Source of the DNA: Actinacidiphila rubida | GTDB taxonomy: Bacteria; Actinomycetota; Actinomycetes; Streptomycetales; Streptomycetaceae | Assembly: GCF_900110255.1 (NCBI RefSeq) | Contig: NZ_FODD01000002.1 | Location: 62,001-126,000 of the forward strand | Length of the DNA stretch: 64,000 nt | Direction of reading: 5' to 3' | Part shown: positions 41,550 through 49,867 of the stretch, one piece after another | Layout: every line of letters begins with the position of its first letter | Position numbering within the stretch: the stretch's first letter is position 1 | Position numbers and translations under genes: made by a program | Notes under the pieces: model-generated | What the model was told of the DNA's origin: nothing | Database searches by the model: none | Seen by the model: the letters and a program-made list of their open reading frames with translations, nothing else

Positions 41550-43145
41550 ATGACATCCGCCAGCTCACCCGACCACGCCGGCAGAGTGCCCACGCCGAGG
41601 ACGGACACCGGCGCCACGCCCCCTGACCTCGCCGACGACGAACGGCGCCTCCACGAACTGGGCTACGCCCAGGAGCTGGCCCGCTCCATGTCGGGGTTCT
41701 CCAACTTCGCCGTGTCGTTCTCCATCGTGTCGATCCTCTCCGGTTGCCTGACCCTGTACGGAACCGGCATGAACACCGGCGGCCCGGTGCTGATCACCTG
41801 GGGCTGGCCCGTCGTCGGGCTGTTCACCCTGTGCGTGGGCCTGGCCATGGCCGAGATCTGCTCGGCGTTCCCCACCGCGGGCGGCCTCTACTACTGGGCG
41901 GCGCGGCTCGCGCCGCGCAACGCGGCGGCCTGGAGCTGGTTCACCGGCTGGTGCAACTTCATGGGCCAGGTCGCGGTGACGGCCGGTATCGACTACGGCG
42001 CGGCCTTCTTCACCAACGCCCTGCTGGACCTGCAGTTCGGCTTCTCGTCCACGCCCGGGCACACCGTGGAGATCTTCGCCGTCATCCTCGTGCTGCACGG
42101 TCTGCTCAACACCTTCGGCGTGCGCCTGGTCGCGCTGCTGAACAACGTCAGCGTCTGGTGGCACCTCCTGGGCGTGCTGATCATCGTGGGCGCGCTGGCC
42201 GTCGTGCCGTCCAAGCACGCCTCGGCGTCGTTCGTGTTCACGCACTACGTCAACAACACCGGCTTCGGGTCGTCGTTCTACGTCGCGATGCTGGGCCTGC
42301 TGCTGGCGCAGTACACGCTGACCGGGTACGACGCGTCGGCGCACATGACCGAGGAGACCAAGGGCGCGGCCGTGTCAGGTCCGCGCGGCATCGTGAACGC
42401 CATCGTGGTGTCGCTCGTCGCCGGCTGGGTGCTCCTCATCGGCCTGACCTTCGCCATCCAGGACTACAAGGGAGAGCTGGGCAGCAAGACCGGGGTCCCG
42501 CCGGCCCAGATCTTCATCGACGCCATCGGCACGACCGGCGCCAAGTTCCTGCTGCTGATCGTCATCGGTGCCCAGTTCTTTTGCGGCATGGCGTCGGTGA
42601 CGGCCAACTCACGCATGATCTACGCGTTCTCGCGTGACGGCGCGCTGCCGGGCTCGCGGTTCTGGCACCGGATCAACCCCCGCACGCAGACGCCGACCAG
42701 CGCCGTGTGGCTGGCCGCGGGCGGCGCCCTGGTGCTCGGTCTGCCCGCGCTGTGGAACACCACGGCGTACACCGCGGTGACCTCCATCTCGGTGATCGGG
42801 CTGTACCTCTCCTACGTCATCCCGGTGTTCCTGCGGCTGCGGCACGGCGGGACCTTCGAGCGCGGCCCCTGGCAACTGGGCCGCTGGAGCGGGATCATCG
42901 GCACCGTGGCGGTGGTGTGGACCGTCTTCATCAGCGTGGTGTTCATGCTGCCGACCGCGAGTCCCATCACGGCGAAGTCCTTCAACTACACACCGGTCGC
43001 CGTCGCCGTCGTCCTCGGCTTCTCCGCGCTGTGGTGGGCACTGTCCGCGCGACGGTGGTTCACTGGCCCCCGCATGGCGCAGGCCGCGGCGGACCGGACC
43101 GACGACGGCTCCAACCCGTCGGAAGACGCACTGGAGAAGCGATGA
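41550..43145 (+). CDS. APC-family amino acid/amine permease
   Basis: A 531-residue transporter with about twelve helices (SNFAVSFSIVSILSGCLTLY; GLFTLCVGLAMAEICSAFPT; AGGLYYWAARLAPR; QYTLTGYDASAHMTEETKGA). The GYDASAHMTEET segment is typical of the amino acid/choline or GABA permease group. It would import the amine substrate of the operon. GGAGGGG precedes ATG 41550. Its stop overlaps the start of the ligase gene (ATGA), showing tight coupling. Substrate specificity cannot be read from sequence. Confidence 0.92.
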   Translation: MTSASSPDHAGRVPTPRTDTGATPPDLADDERRLHELGYAQELARSMSGFSNFAVSFSIVSILSGCLTLYGTGMNTGGPVLITWGWPVVGLFTLCVGLAMAEICSAFPTAGGLYYWAARLAPRNAAAWSWFTGWCNFMGQVAVTAGIDYGAAFFTNALLDLQFGFSSTPGHTVEIFAVILVLHGLLNTFGVRLVALLNNVSVWWHLLGVLIIVGALAVVPSKHASASFVFTHYVNNTGFGSSFYVAMLGLLLAQYTLTGYDASAHMTEETKGAAVSGPRGIVNAIVVSLVAGWVLLIGLTFAIQDYKGELGSKTGVPPAQIFIDAIGTTGAKFLLLIVIGAQFFCGMASVTANSRMIYAFSRDGALPGSRFWHRINPRTQTPTSAVWLAAGGALVLGLPALWNTTAYTAVTSISVIGLYLSYVIPVFLRLRHGGTFERGPWQLGRWSGIIGTVAVVWTVFISVVFMLPTASPITAKSFNYTPVAVAVVLGFSALWWALSARRWFTGPRMAQAAADRTDDGSNPSEDALEKR

Positions 43146-44515
43146 CCAGTCCCCGTCCCACACCCCGCCTCAGCCTGGAGCAGCTGCGCCTCGACGTCGC
43201 CGACGGCACGGTGGACACGGTCGTGCTGGCCATGACGGACATGCAGGGACGTCTGCAGGGCAAGCGCGTGGCCGCCGACTACTTCCTCGCCGACGTCGTC
43301 GACGCCGGCGGCGCCGAGGGCTGCGGCTACCTGCTCGCGGTGGACGTCGAGATGAACACCGTCGACGGCTACGCCATCTCCTCGTGGGACAACGGCTACG
43401 GCGACCTCGTGCTCTCCCCCGACCTGGCCACCCTGCGCCGCCTGCCCTGGCACCCCGCGACGGTGATGGTCCAGTGCGACGTCCTGCACCACGACGGCGA
43501 GCCGGTCGGGATCTCGCCGCGGCAGATCCTGCGCCGCCAGCTCGACCGCCTCGCCGCACGCGGCTGGCACGCCCACGCCGGTACCGAGCTGGAGTTCATG
43601 GTCTTCCGCGACAGCTACGAGCAGGCGTGGCAGAGCGGCTACCGCGGCCTGACCCCGGCGAACCAGTACAACGCCGACTACTCCGTGCTCGGCACCGCCC
43701 GCATCGAGCCGCTGCTGCGCCGTCTGCGCAACTCGATGGCCGGTGCGGGCATGACCGTGGAGTCCGCCAAGGGCGAGTGCAACCTCGGCCAGCACGAGAT
43801 CGCGTTCAAGTACGCCGAGGCGATGGCCACCTGCGACAACCACGCGGTGTACAAGACCGGGGCCAAGGAGATCGCCGCGCAGGAGGGGTACGCGCTCACC
43901 TTCATGGCGAAGTTCGACGAGCGCGAGGGCAATTCCTGCCACATTCACCTGTCGTTGCGGGACGCGGCCGGGACACCCGTGCTGGCCGGGAGCGGGAATC
44001 ACGGCTTCTCGCCGGTGATGGAGCACTTCCTCGCCGGGCAGCTCGCCTGCCTCGCGGACTTCTCGCTGCTCCTCGCGCCGAACGTCAACTCCTACAAGCG
44101 GTACGCGCCCGGCAGCTTCGCGCCCACCGCGATCGCCTGGGGGCGTGACAACCGGACCTGCGCCCTGCGGGTCGTCGGGCACGGCCTGTCGCTGCGCTTC
44201 GAGAACCGGGTGCCGGGGGGCGACACCAACCCGTACCTGGCCGTGGCCGCGCTGGTCGCCGCGGGGCTGCACGGCGTCGAGCACGAACTGCCCCTGCCGC
44301 AGGAGTTCACCGGCAACGCCTACGCCTCCGACGGCGCGCGGGTGCCGGCCACGCTGGGCGAGGCCGTCGCGGCCTTCGCCCGCAGCGAGGCCGCGGAACG
44401 CGCCTTCGGCAAGGGTGTCGTCCAGCACTACACGCACGCCGGCGAGGTGGAACTCGCCGCGTTCAACCGGTCGGTGACCGACTGGGAGCGGCAGCGAGGG
44501 TTCGAGCGGCTGTGA
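43142..44515 (+). CDS. Glutamine-synthetase-like gamma-glutamyl-amine ligase (GlnA3/GlnA4 type)
   Basis: A 457-residue member of the glutamine synthetase family. It has the N-terminal FPDMQGR-like motif MTDMQGRLQGKRV, the active-site block AHAGTELEFMVF, KGECNLGQHEIAF, the ATP-site NSCHIHLSL, and the glutamate-site NSYKRYAPGSFAPTAIAWG. The adenylylation-loop Tyr of GlnA is not apparent. Streptomyces GlnA3 and GlnA4 link glutamate to polyamines and ethanolamine. The combination with an amidohydrolase, an aldehyde dehydrogenase and an SDR favours gamma-glutamyl detoxification and catabolism, and an SDR suits an alcohol such as ethanolamine. Exact substrate is inference. Confidence 0.85.
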   Translation: MTSPRPTPRLSLEQLRLDVADGTVDTVVLAMTDMQGRLQGKRVAADYFLADVVDAGGAEGCGYLLAVDVEMNTVDGYAISSWDNGYGDLVLSPDLATLRRLPWHPATVMVQCDVLHHDGEPVGISPRQILRRQLDRLAARGWHAHAGTELEFMVFRDSYEQAWQSGYRGLTPANQYNADYSVLGTARIEPLLRRLRNSMAGAGMTVESAKGECNLGQHEIAFKYAEAMATCDNHAVYKTGAKEIAAQEGYALTFMAKFDEREGNSCHIHLSLRDAAGTPVLAGSGNHGFSPVMEHFLAGQLACLADFSLLLAPNVNSYKRYAPGSFAPTAIAWGRDNRTCALRVVGHGLSLRFENRVPGGDTNPYLAVAALVAAGLHGVEHELPLPQEFTGNAYASDGARVPATLGEAVAAFARSEAAERAFGKGVVQHYTHAGEVELAAFNRSVTDWERQRGFERL

Positions 44516-45264
44516 ACGCCTCGCCCGCCTCGCCCGCGGCGCCGGTCCCGGGTCCCCGTCCCGTCGTCGGGATCTCCTGCTACACCGACGACGCCGCCTG
44601 GGGGGTGTGGGAGCAGCGGGCGGCGCTCCTCCCCCAGGGCTATGTGGACGGTGTGACCCGCGCCGGGGGCGCCGCGGTCCTGCTGCCGCCGCAGCCGGAG
44701 ACGGACTCGGCCGCCCGGATCGTGGCCGGGCTCGACGCGCTCGTCCTGGCCGGTGGTCCCGACATCGACCCCGCGCGCTACGGCGCGTCACCCCATCCCC
44801 GCACCGGGCCACCCCACCCGGAACGCGACGCCTGGGAACTGGCCCTCGCCCGCGCGGCGCTGGACCGTGACGTGCCGGTGCTCGGCGTGTGCCGCGGCCT
44901 GCAACTGCTCAACGTGGCCTGCGGCGGCACGCTCCGGCAGCATCTGCCCGAGGGCAGCCACCAGCGGGTCCCCGCGCGCTTCGTGCGCCGCACCGTCCGC
45001 GTCCGGCCCGGGACCCGGCTCGCCGGGGTGCTGGGCGCCGGCGCGGAGGTGTCCTGCTACCACCACCAGGCCGTGGACCGGCTCGGTGCCGGGCTTCTGC
45101 CCACCGCCTGGGCGGACGACGGGACCGTGGAGGCCGCGGAGGCCGACGCGTCGCTCGGCCACCGCCACGTGCTCGGCGTCCAGTGGCACCCCGAGACCGA
45201 CCTCACCGATCTCCGGCTCTTCGCCTCCCTGGTCACCGCCGCCCGCAAGGAGACTGCCGTATGA
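44512..45264 (+). CDS. Gamma-glutamyl-gamma-aminobutyrate hydrolase-type class I amidotransferase (PuuD-like)
   Basis: A 250-residue class I GATase-like hydrolase. The catalytic Cys is in VLGVCRGLQLLNV and the His-Glu pair in LGVQWHPETD; PVVGISCYTDDAAWG at the start and GLDALVLAGGPDIDPARYG are characteristic of the PuuD branch. It hydrolyses gamma-glutamyl amides to release glutamate after the side chain has been oxidised. The GTG overlaps the ligase stop by four bases and its own end overlaps the dehydrogenase start, so all are co-translated. Confidence 0.9.
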   Translation: MNASPASPAAPVPGPRPVVGISCYTDDAAWGVWEQRAALLPQGYVDGVTRAGGAAVLLPPQPETDSAARIVAGLDALVLAGGPDIDPARYGASPHPRTGPPHPERDAWELALARAALDRDVPVLGVCRGLQLLNVACGGTLRQHLPEGSHQRVPARFVRRTVRVRPGTRLAGVLGAGAEVSCYHHQAVDRLGAGLLPTAWADDGTVEAAEADASLGHRHVLGVQWHPETDLTDLRLFASLVTAARKETAV

Positions 45265-46637
45265 CCGACGCGCCCGACCTGTTCGAGGTGCGCAACCCGG
45301 CCACCGAGGAGGTCATCGCCTCCGTCGCGATGGCCTCGGTCGCCGAGACCGACGCCGCGATCGCCCGCGCCAAGGCGGCGTACGCGACGTGGCGCGCCGT
45401 GGCTCCGGCCGACCGGGCCAGACTGCTGCGGGCGTTCGCCGCGGCGGTCGACGCCGACCGCGACCACCTGGCCGCGCTGGAGGTCGAAAACGCCGGCCAC
45501 ACCCTCGGCAACGCCCGCTGGGAGGCCGGCAACGCCCGGGATGTCATCGAGTACTACGCCGCCGCGCCGGAGCGGCTGTTCGGCCGGCAGATCCCGGTGG
45601 CCGGCGGCATCGACCTCACGTTCCAGGAGCCGCTCGGCGTCGTCGGCGTGATCGTCCCGTGGAACTTCCCGCTGCCCATCGCCGCGTGGGGTCTCGCGCC
45701 CGCGCTGGCCGCCGGCAACACGGTCGTCCTCAAGCCCGCTGAGCTCACCCCGCTCACCGCCCTGCGGCTCGCCGAACTGGCCCTGCGGGCGGGGCTTCCC
45801 GAGGGTGTGCTGACCGTGCTGCCGGGACGCGGACCCGTCGTGGGCCACCGCTTCGTCACCCACCCGGACGTGCGGAAGGTGGTGTTCACCGGCTCCGGGC
45901 GGGTCGGCAGGTCCGTCATGGCGGGCTGCGCCGAGCAGGTGAAGCGCGTCACCCTCGAACTCGGCGGCAAGAGCGCCAACATCGTGTTCGCCGACGCCGA
46001 CCTGGAACGGGCCGCGGCCACCGCCCCGTACGCGGTCTTCGACAACGCCGGCCAGGACTGCTGCGCCCGGTCCCGGATCCTGGTGGAGCAGTCCGTCCAC
46101 GACCGGTTCCTCGGCCTCCTGGAGCCGGCGGTCCGCGGCGTGCGGGTCGGCGACCCCGCCGACGAGAAGACGGAGATGGGCCCGCTCATCTCCGCCGCGC
46201 ACCGCGAGCGGGTGGCGTCCTACGTGGACCGGGTGGCCTTCCGGGGCACGGCGCCCGAAGGACCGGGCTACTGGTACCCGCCGACCGTGCTCGCCGACGT
46301 CGGCCCGGACGACCGGGCGTTCACCGAGGAGATCTTCGGTCCCGTGGTCGTCGTCGTGCCCTTCCGCGACGAGGCCGAGGCGGTCCGCATCGCCAACGCC
46401 ACCGACTACGGCCTCGCCGGCTCCCTGTGGACCCGCGACGTGGGCCGCGCCCTGCGGGTCGCCCGCGGTGTGGAGGCGGGCAACCTGTCCGTCAACTCCC
46501 ACTCCTCGGTGCGCTACTCCACGCCTTTCGGCGGCTTCAAGCAGTCCGGGCTCGGGCGCGAGCTCGGACCCGACGCCCTCGCCGCGTTCACCGAGACCAA
46601 GAACGTCTTCATCGCAACGGAGGAACCTCCAGCATGA
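45261..46637 (+). CDS. Aldehyde dehydrogenase family protein
   Basis: A 458-residue NAD(P)-dependent enzyme. The proton-relay Asn is in VIVPWNFPLP, the Lys in VVLKPAELTPL, the GxxxxG loop in VVFTGSGRVGRSVM, the general base Glu in LELGGKSAN and the catalytic Cys in AGQDCCARSRI. EIFGPVV is the C-terminal coenzyme motif. In this operon it would oxidise the gamma-glutamyl aldehyde to the acid. At 458 residues it is a little shorter than the usual 480-500, the shortage being before EMGPL. It overlaps both neighbours by four bases. Confidence 0.93.
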   Translation: MTDAPDLFEVRNPATEEVIASVAMASVAETDAAIARAKAAYATWRAVAPADRARLLRAFAAAVDADRDHLAALEVENAGHTLGNARWEAGNARDVIEYYAAAPERLFGRQIPVAGGIDLTFQEPLGVVGVIVPWNFPLPIAAWGLAPALAAGNTVVLKPAELTPLTALRLAELALRAGLPEGVLTVLPGRGPVVGHRFVTHPDVRKVVFTGSGRVGRSVMAGCAEQVKRVTLELGGKSANIVFADADLERAAATAPYAVFDNAGQDCCARSRILVEQSVHDRFLGLLEPAVRGVRVGDPADEKTEMGPLISAAHRERVASYVDRVAFRGTAPEGPGYWYPPTVLADVGPDDRAFTEEIFGPVVVVVPFRDEAEAVRIANATDYGLAGSLWTRDVGRALRVARGVEAGNLSVNSHSSVRYSTPFGGFKQSGLGRELGPDALAAFTETKNVFIATEEPPA

Positions 46638-47401
46638 TCACGCGACTTCAGGGGCGGACCGCCGTCATCACCGGGGCCGCCAGCGGCATCGGCCTCGCCA
46701 CCGCCCGGCGGCTGGCCGCCGAGGGCGCCCGGGTGGTGTGCGTGGACCTGGACGCCGAGAACGGCGCCAAGGCCGCGGCCGAGGTGAACGGCCGGTTCAT
46801 CCAGGCCGACGTCACCGACGAGGAGGCGGTCCGCGCGGTCTACGAGGAGGCCGTGGACGCCTACGGGCGGCTCGACATCGCGTTCAACAACGCGGGCATC
46901 TCCCCGCCGGACGACGACTCCATCCTCACCACGGGCCTGGCGGCGTGGCGCCGTGTCCAGGAGGTCAACCTCACCTCGGTGTACCTGTGCTGCAAGTACG
47001 CGATCCCGCACATGCGGCGGCACGGGAAGGGGTCGATCATCAACACCGCGTCGTTCGTCGCGGTGATGGGCGCGGCCACGTCGCAGATCTCCTACAGCGC
47101 CTCCAAGGGCGGCGTCCTGGCGATGTCCCGTGAACTGGGCGTGCAGTTCGCCCGCGAGGGCATCCGCGTCAACGCCCTGTGTCCCGGGCCGGTCAACACC
47201 CCCCTGCTGCGGGAGCTGTTCGCCAAGGACCCCGAGCGGGCGGCCCGCCGCCTGGTGCACGTGCCGATGGGACGGTTCGCCGAGGCCGACGAGATCGCCG
47301 CGGCCGTCGCGTTCCTCGCCAGCGACGACGCGTCCTTCATCACCGCGAACACCTTCCTCGTCGACGGCGGCATCTCCGGGGCGTACGTCACCCCGGAGTG
47401 A
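46634..47401 (+). CDS. Short-chain dehydrogenase/reductase
   Basis: A 255-residue SDR. The Rossmann motif is VITGAASGIGLATA, acidic Asp in VVCVDLDAE favours NAD+, the NNAG motif is FNNAGIS, and the catalytic Ser-Tyr-Lys are in NTASFVAVMG and ISYSASKGG. GRFAEADEIAAAVAFLASDD is the common SDR C-terminal helix. It overlaps the dehydrogenase stop (ATGA). In the operon it could oxidise the alcohol of gamma-glutamylethanolamide or a similar intermediate to the aldehyde, before the aldehyde dehydrogenase step (inference). Confidence 0.92.
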   Translation: MITRLQGRTAVITGAASGIGLATARRLAAEGARVVCVDLDAENGAKAAAEVNGRFIQADVTDEEAVRAVYEEAVDAYGRLDIAFNNAGISPPDDDSILTTGLAAWRRVQEVNLTSVYLCCKYAIPHMRRHGKGSIINTASFVAVMGAATSQISYSASKGGVLAMSRELGVQFAREGIRVNALCPGPVNTPLLRELFAKDPERAARRLVHVPMGRFAEADEIAAAVAFLASDDASFITANTFLVDGGISGAYVTPE

Positions 47402-47436
47402 GCCACGTGGCGCCGGCCACCGGACGGCGGCTTCGG

Positions 47437-48168
47437 TCAGGAAGGGGTGGAGCCGCCGCCGGGCGCGGTCCCGCGCGCGGCCGGGCCGGGCGACGCCGGT
47501 GCGGACGCGTCCCGTTCGGGATCGCCGAGCGCGTCGAGCCGGTCCAGCAGCGCGCGCAGCACCTCGTGCGGGATCGCGGGCCGGGGAGGCGGCTGGGAGG
47601 GGTCGATCCAGGGCCACAGCTCGTCGCCGATCAGCGCGCGGGCCCGCTCGGGGGCACCGTGCAGGTCCGTGCCGTGGCGGGCCCCGAGCCGCGCGTCGAA
47701 GAGCCGCTGCAGCTGGGGCCGCAGGCGCGGGGCGAAGTAGGCGTGCCCGTCGGCGCCGAGCACGTTGTGGACCAGCCACGGCCAGCCGCCGAGCCCGGGC
47801 TCGGTGCTGCCGAGCAGGCGGGCCGGCCTGCGGCGGCCGCCGTCGCGGGCACCCGTGCCCGCGACGTGGCGGGCGACGCACAGCCCGGCGCTGACCGCCA
47901 CGGCCAGCCCCAGGGCGGCGGCGGCCACGCCGTCGGCGATGCCGAGCAGCACGACCGCGGTGGCGGCGACGCCGACGAGCGTCCGCACGGAGTGCCGGAC
48001 CGAGCCGGGTGCGGAGCCGCCGCGCGCGGCGCGCGTCCCGGGCGCCGGACGCCGGGGCGCCGTTGCCCCCTCCTGGTTGCCGAGGACCCCGGGCAGCTCC
48101 AGTGCTCTCCGTGCCGGGGAACGCCCGGCGTCCCCCGCGGCCGCCTCGCGCGCGTCCGAACCGTTCAT
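47437..48168 (-). CDS. Hypothetical membrane-associated protein
   Basis: A 243-residue protein. A basic N-terminus is followed by two hydrophobic segments (TLVGVAATAVVLLGIADGVA, AALGLAVAVSAGLCVARHV) and a soluble C-terminal half (GGWPWLVHNVLGADGHAYFA; QRLFDARLGARHGTDLHGAP; ELWPWIDPSQPPPRPAIPHE). The look is that of an actinomycete protein of unknown function often kept near cell-envelope genes. GGAAGGG precedes ATG 48168. The C-terminus is Pro/Ala-rich and poorly conserved-looking. Confidence 0.7.
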   Translation of the reverse strand: MNGSDAREAAAGDAGRSPARRALELPGVLGNQEGATAPRRPAPGTRAARGGSAPGSVRHSVRTLVGVAATAVVLLGIADGVAAAALGLAVAVSAGLCVARHVAGTGARDGGRRRPARLLGSTEPGLGGWPWLVHNVLGADGHAYFAPRLRPQLQRLFDARLGARHGTDLHGAPERARALIGDELWPWIDPSQPPPRPAIPHEVLRALLDRLDALGDPERDASAPASPGPAARGTAPGGGSTPS

Positions 48169-48420
48169 GGGGTGCCGTCCCTTCCAGGTCCGCCGGGTGC
48201 CGCACCGAGGTGTTCCGCGAGGCCCGCGAGTGCCGAGGCCGCGCCCCACCGCCTCGTCGGCAGCCTCCCACGGAGTCCCCGGCCCACGGTAGGTCCGCTC
48301 GGGCCATCGAGTGTCCCGGGCCCGGGCGGGGTGCTTCCGCGGTGGTGCACGGGAGCGGCGGCGGAGGCACCCGGGCCGCTGCCGTGGGTCCGGGTGTCTC
48401 GCCCTGACGGCGGGCGCGTG

Positions 48421-49599
48421 TCACACGGACTTGGTGAACTCGGCCCAGCCCTCGGTGGGTTGCCGGCCGACCTCGAGGGTGCGCAGCCGTGCGAGCAGCG
48501 CCGGGTCCTGGGCGTCGAGCCAGTCGACGTACTGCTTGAACGAGACCATGCGGACGTCGTCGGCGTTCTGCGACGAGATGTACTCCAGGACGCCCTGGAC
48601 GGCGTCCATGTAGATCCCGCCGTTCCACTGCTCGAAGTGGTTGCCGATGTAGAAGGGCGCCCGGTTGGTGTCGTAGGCCCGCTGGAATCCGGCGATGTAC
48701 GACGCGGTCGCCTGCTCGCGCCAACCGGGGTAGTTGCCCGGATCGGACGTCGTCGCCGCGTGCGACTGGTTGGCGAGCATGTTGTAGTCCATCGACAGCA
48801 CCTCGAAGCGGTGCCCCGGGAAGGGGATCAGCTGCAACGGCAGATCCCACAGTCCCTGCTTCTTCGACGGCCAGATCTGCGAGCCGCCCGGCCCGCTGGC
48901 GTCGTAGCGCAGACCGAGTTTGGCGGCGGTGGGCAGCCACTGCTCCTGCCCGAGCAGGCAGGGGGTGCGACCGCCGGTGAGCTCCTTGCGGTAGTCGAAC
49001 GGCAGCGAGGCGACGTCGGTGAAGCCGGTGGCGGTCTTCCAGGTGCTGACGAAACCGATGGCCTGCTCGATCTCGCTCTCCCACTGCTCCGGCGTCCAGT
49101 TCGCGACGCTGCCGTAGCCGGAGCAGAAGTGACCGTTGAAGTGCGTGCCGATCTCGTGGCCCTCCAGCCACGCCAGCCGGACCTGTTCCAGCGTCGTCCT
49201 GATGTGCTCGTCCTTGAAGTACCCGATGTCGGAGGCGCCCACGGGGTTGTTCGGGGGCCGGTACTGGTCCTTCTTGGCCTCGGGCAGGCAGTACAGGCCC
49301 GACAGGAAGAACGACATCTTGGCGTCGTGCTCCTTGGCCAGCGTCCGGAAGCGCGTGAACAGCCCGTTGTCGAGTTCCCCGGCGCCGTCCCAGGAGAAGA
49401 TGACGAACTGCGGCGGCTTCCGGCCCGGTTCCAGCCGCTCGGCCGCCGTCTGGTGCGGTTGCGGGCCGGTGTCGGACATCGAGCCGTCACCGATGGGGAC
49501 GTCCTTGGTCCCGTCGCCGACCAGCCCGCATCCCGCCGCGGCCCCGAGGGTGGCTCCCGCGGTCAGGCCCAGCAGGCTCCTCCGGGTGATCGGGCGCAT
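48421..49599 (-). CDS. Lipoprotein polysaccharide-deacetylase-like protein (Tat-type signal)
   Basis: A 392-residue exported protein. The signal sequence begins RPITRRSLLGLTAGATLGAA with a twin-arginine motif and ends in the lipobox AAGC, so it should be lipid-anchored. The NodB-like domain has the metal Asp in FSWDGAGELD, the His pair in EIGTHFNGHF and later IGNHFEQWNG. Such proteins remove acetyl groups from chitin, peptidoglycan or surface glycans. ATG at 49599 is right at the Tat signal and follows GGGGGGAC. A good promoter candidate lies about 130 bases upstream. Canonical NodB has TFDDG; here it is SWDGAG, a variant. Confidence 0.82.
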   Translation of the reverse strand: MRPITRRSLLGLTAGATLGAAAGCGLVGDGTKDVPIGDGSMSDTGPQPHQTAAERLEPGRKPPQFVIFSWDGAGELDNGLFTRFRTLAKEHDAKMSFFLSGLYCLPEAKKDQYRPPNNPVGASDIGYFKDEHIRTTLEQVRLAWLEGHEIGTHFNGHFCSGYGSVANWTPEQWESEIEQAIGFVSTWKTATGFTDVASLPFDYRKELTGGRTPCLLGQEQWLPTAAKLGLRYDASGPGGSQIWPSKKQGLWDLPLQLIPFPGHRFEVLSMDYNMLANQSHAATTSDPGNYPGWREQATASYIAGFQRAYDTNRAPFYIGNHFEQWNGGIYMDAVQGVLEYISSQNADDVRMVSFKQYVDWLDAQDPALLARLRTLEVGRQPTEGWAEFTKSV

Positions 49600-49726
49600 G
49601 GGTGTCCCCCCATCCGTAACGGCCGGCGTCCGGGGCACCGGGCATCGTGGCACAGCGCTGCCCCGCGGGCAGCTGCAGGAGATATCCGGATCATCCACCG
49701 CCCATCCCCTCACATCGGTGGACAAG

Positions 49727-49754
49727 GTCATACTTTCCGCAAACTTGGTGACAA
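49727..49754 (-). promoter_or_regulatory. Promoter candidate for the lipoprotein deacetylase
   Basis: On the minus strand TTGTCA (49754-49749), a 16-base spacer and TATGAC (49732-49727) are close to sigma-70-type consensus and sit in unusually A/T-rich DNA for this window. The leader would be about 120 bases. Confidence 0.55.
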
Positions 49755-49867
49755 TGAACCCTGACGGGTGAGTCGGATGAGTCGGGTGCGTACGGACCCG
49801 GACGGCCAGGTGACGTCGTCGTCCTCGGCGGCGGCCCCGCCGACGGCGGGAAGCGGAATCCACTAGG

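Noticed and set aside
48310..48330. CCCGGGCCCGGG palindrome as an operator
   Set aside because: Pure G/C palindromes arise easily in this composition and it sits downstream of the deacetylase gene; no support for a regulatory role.
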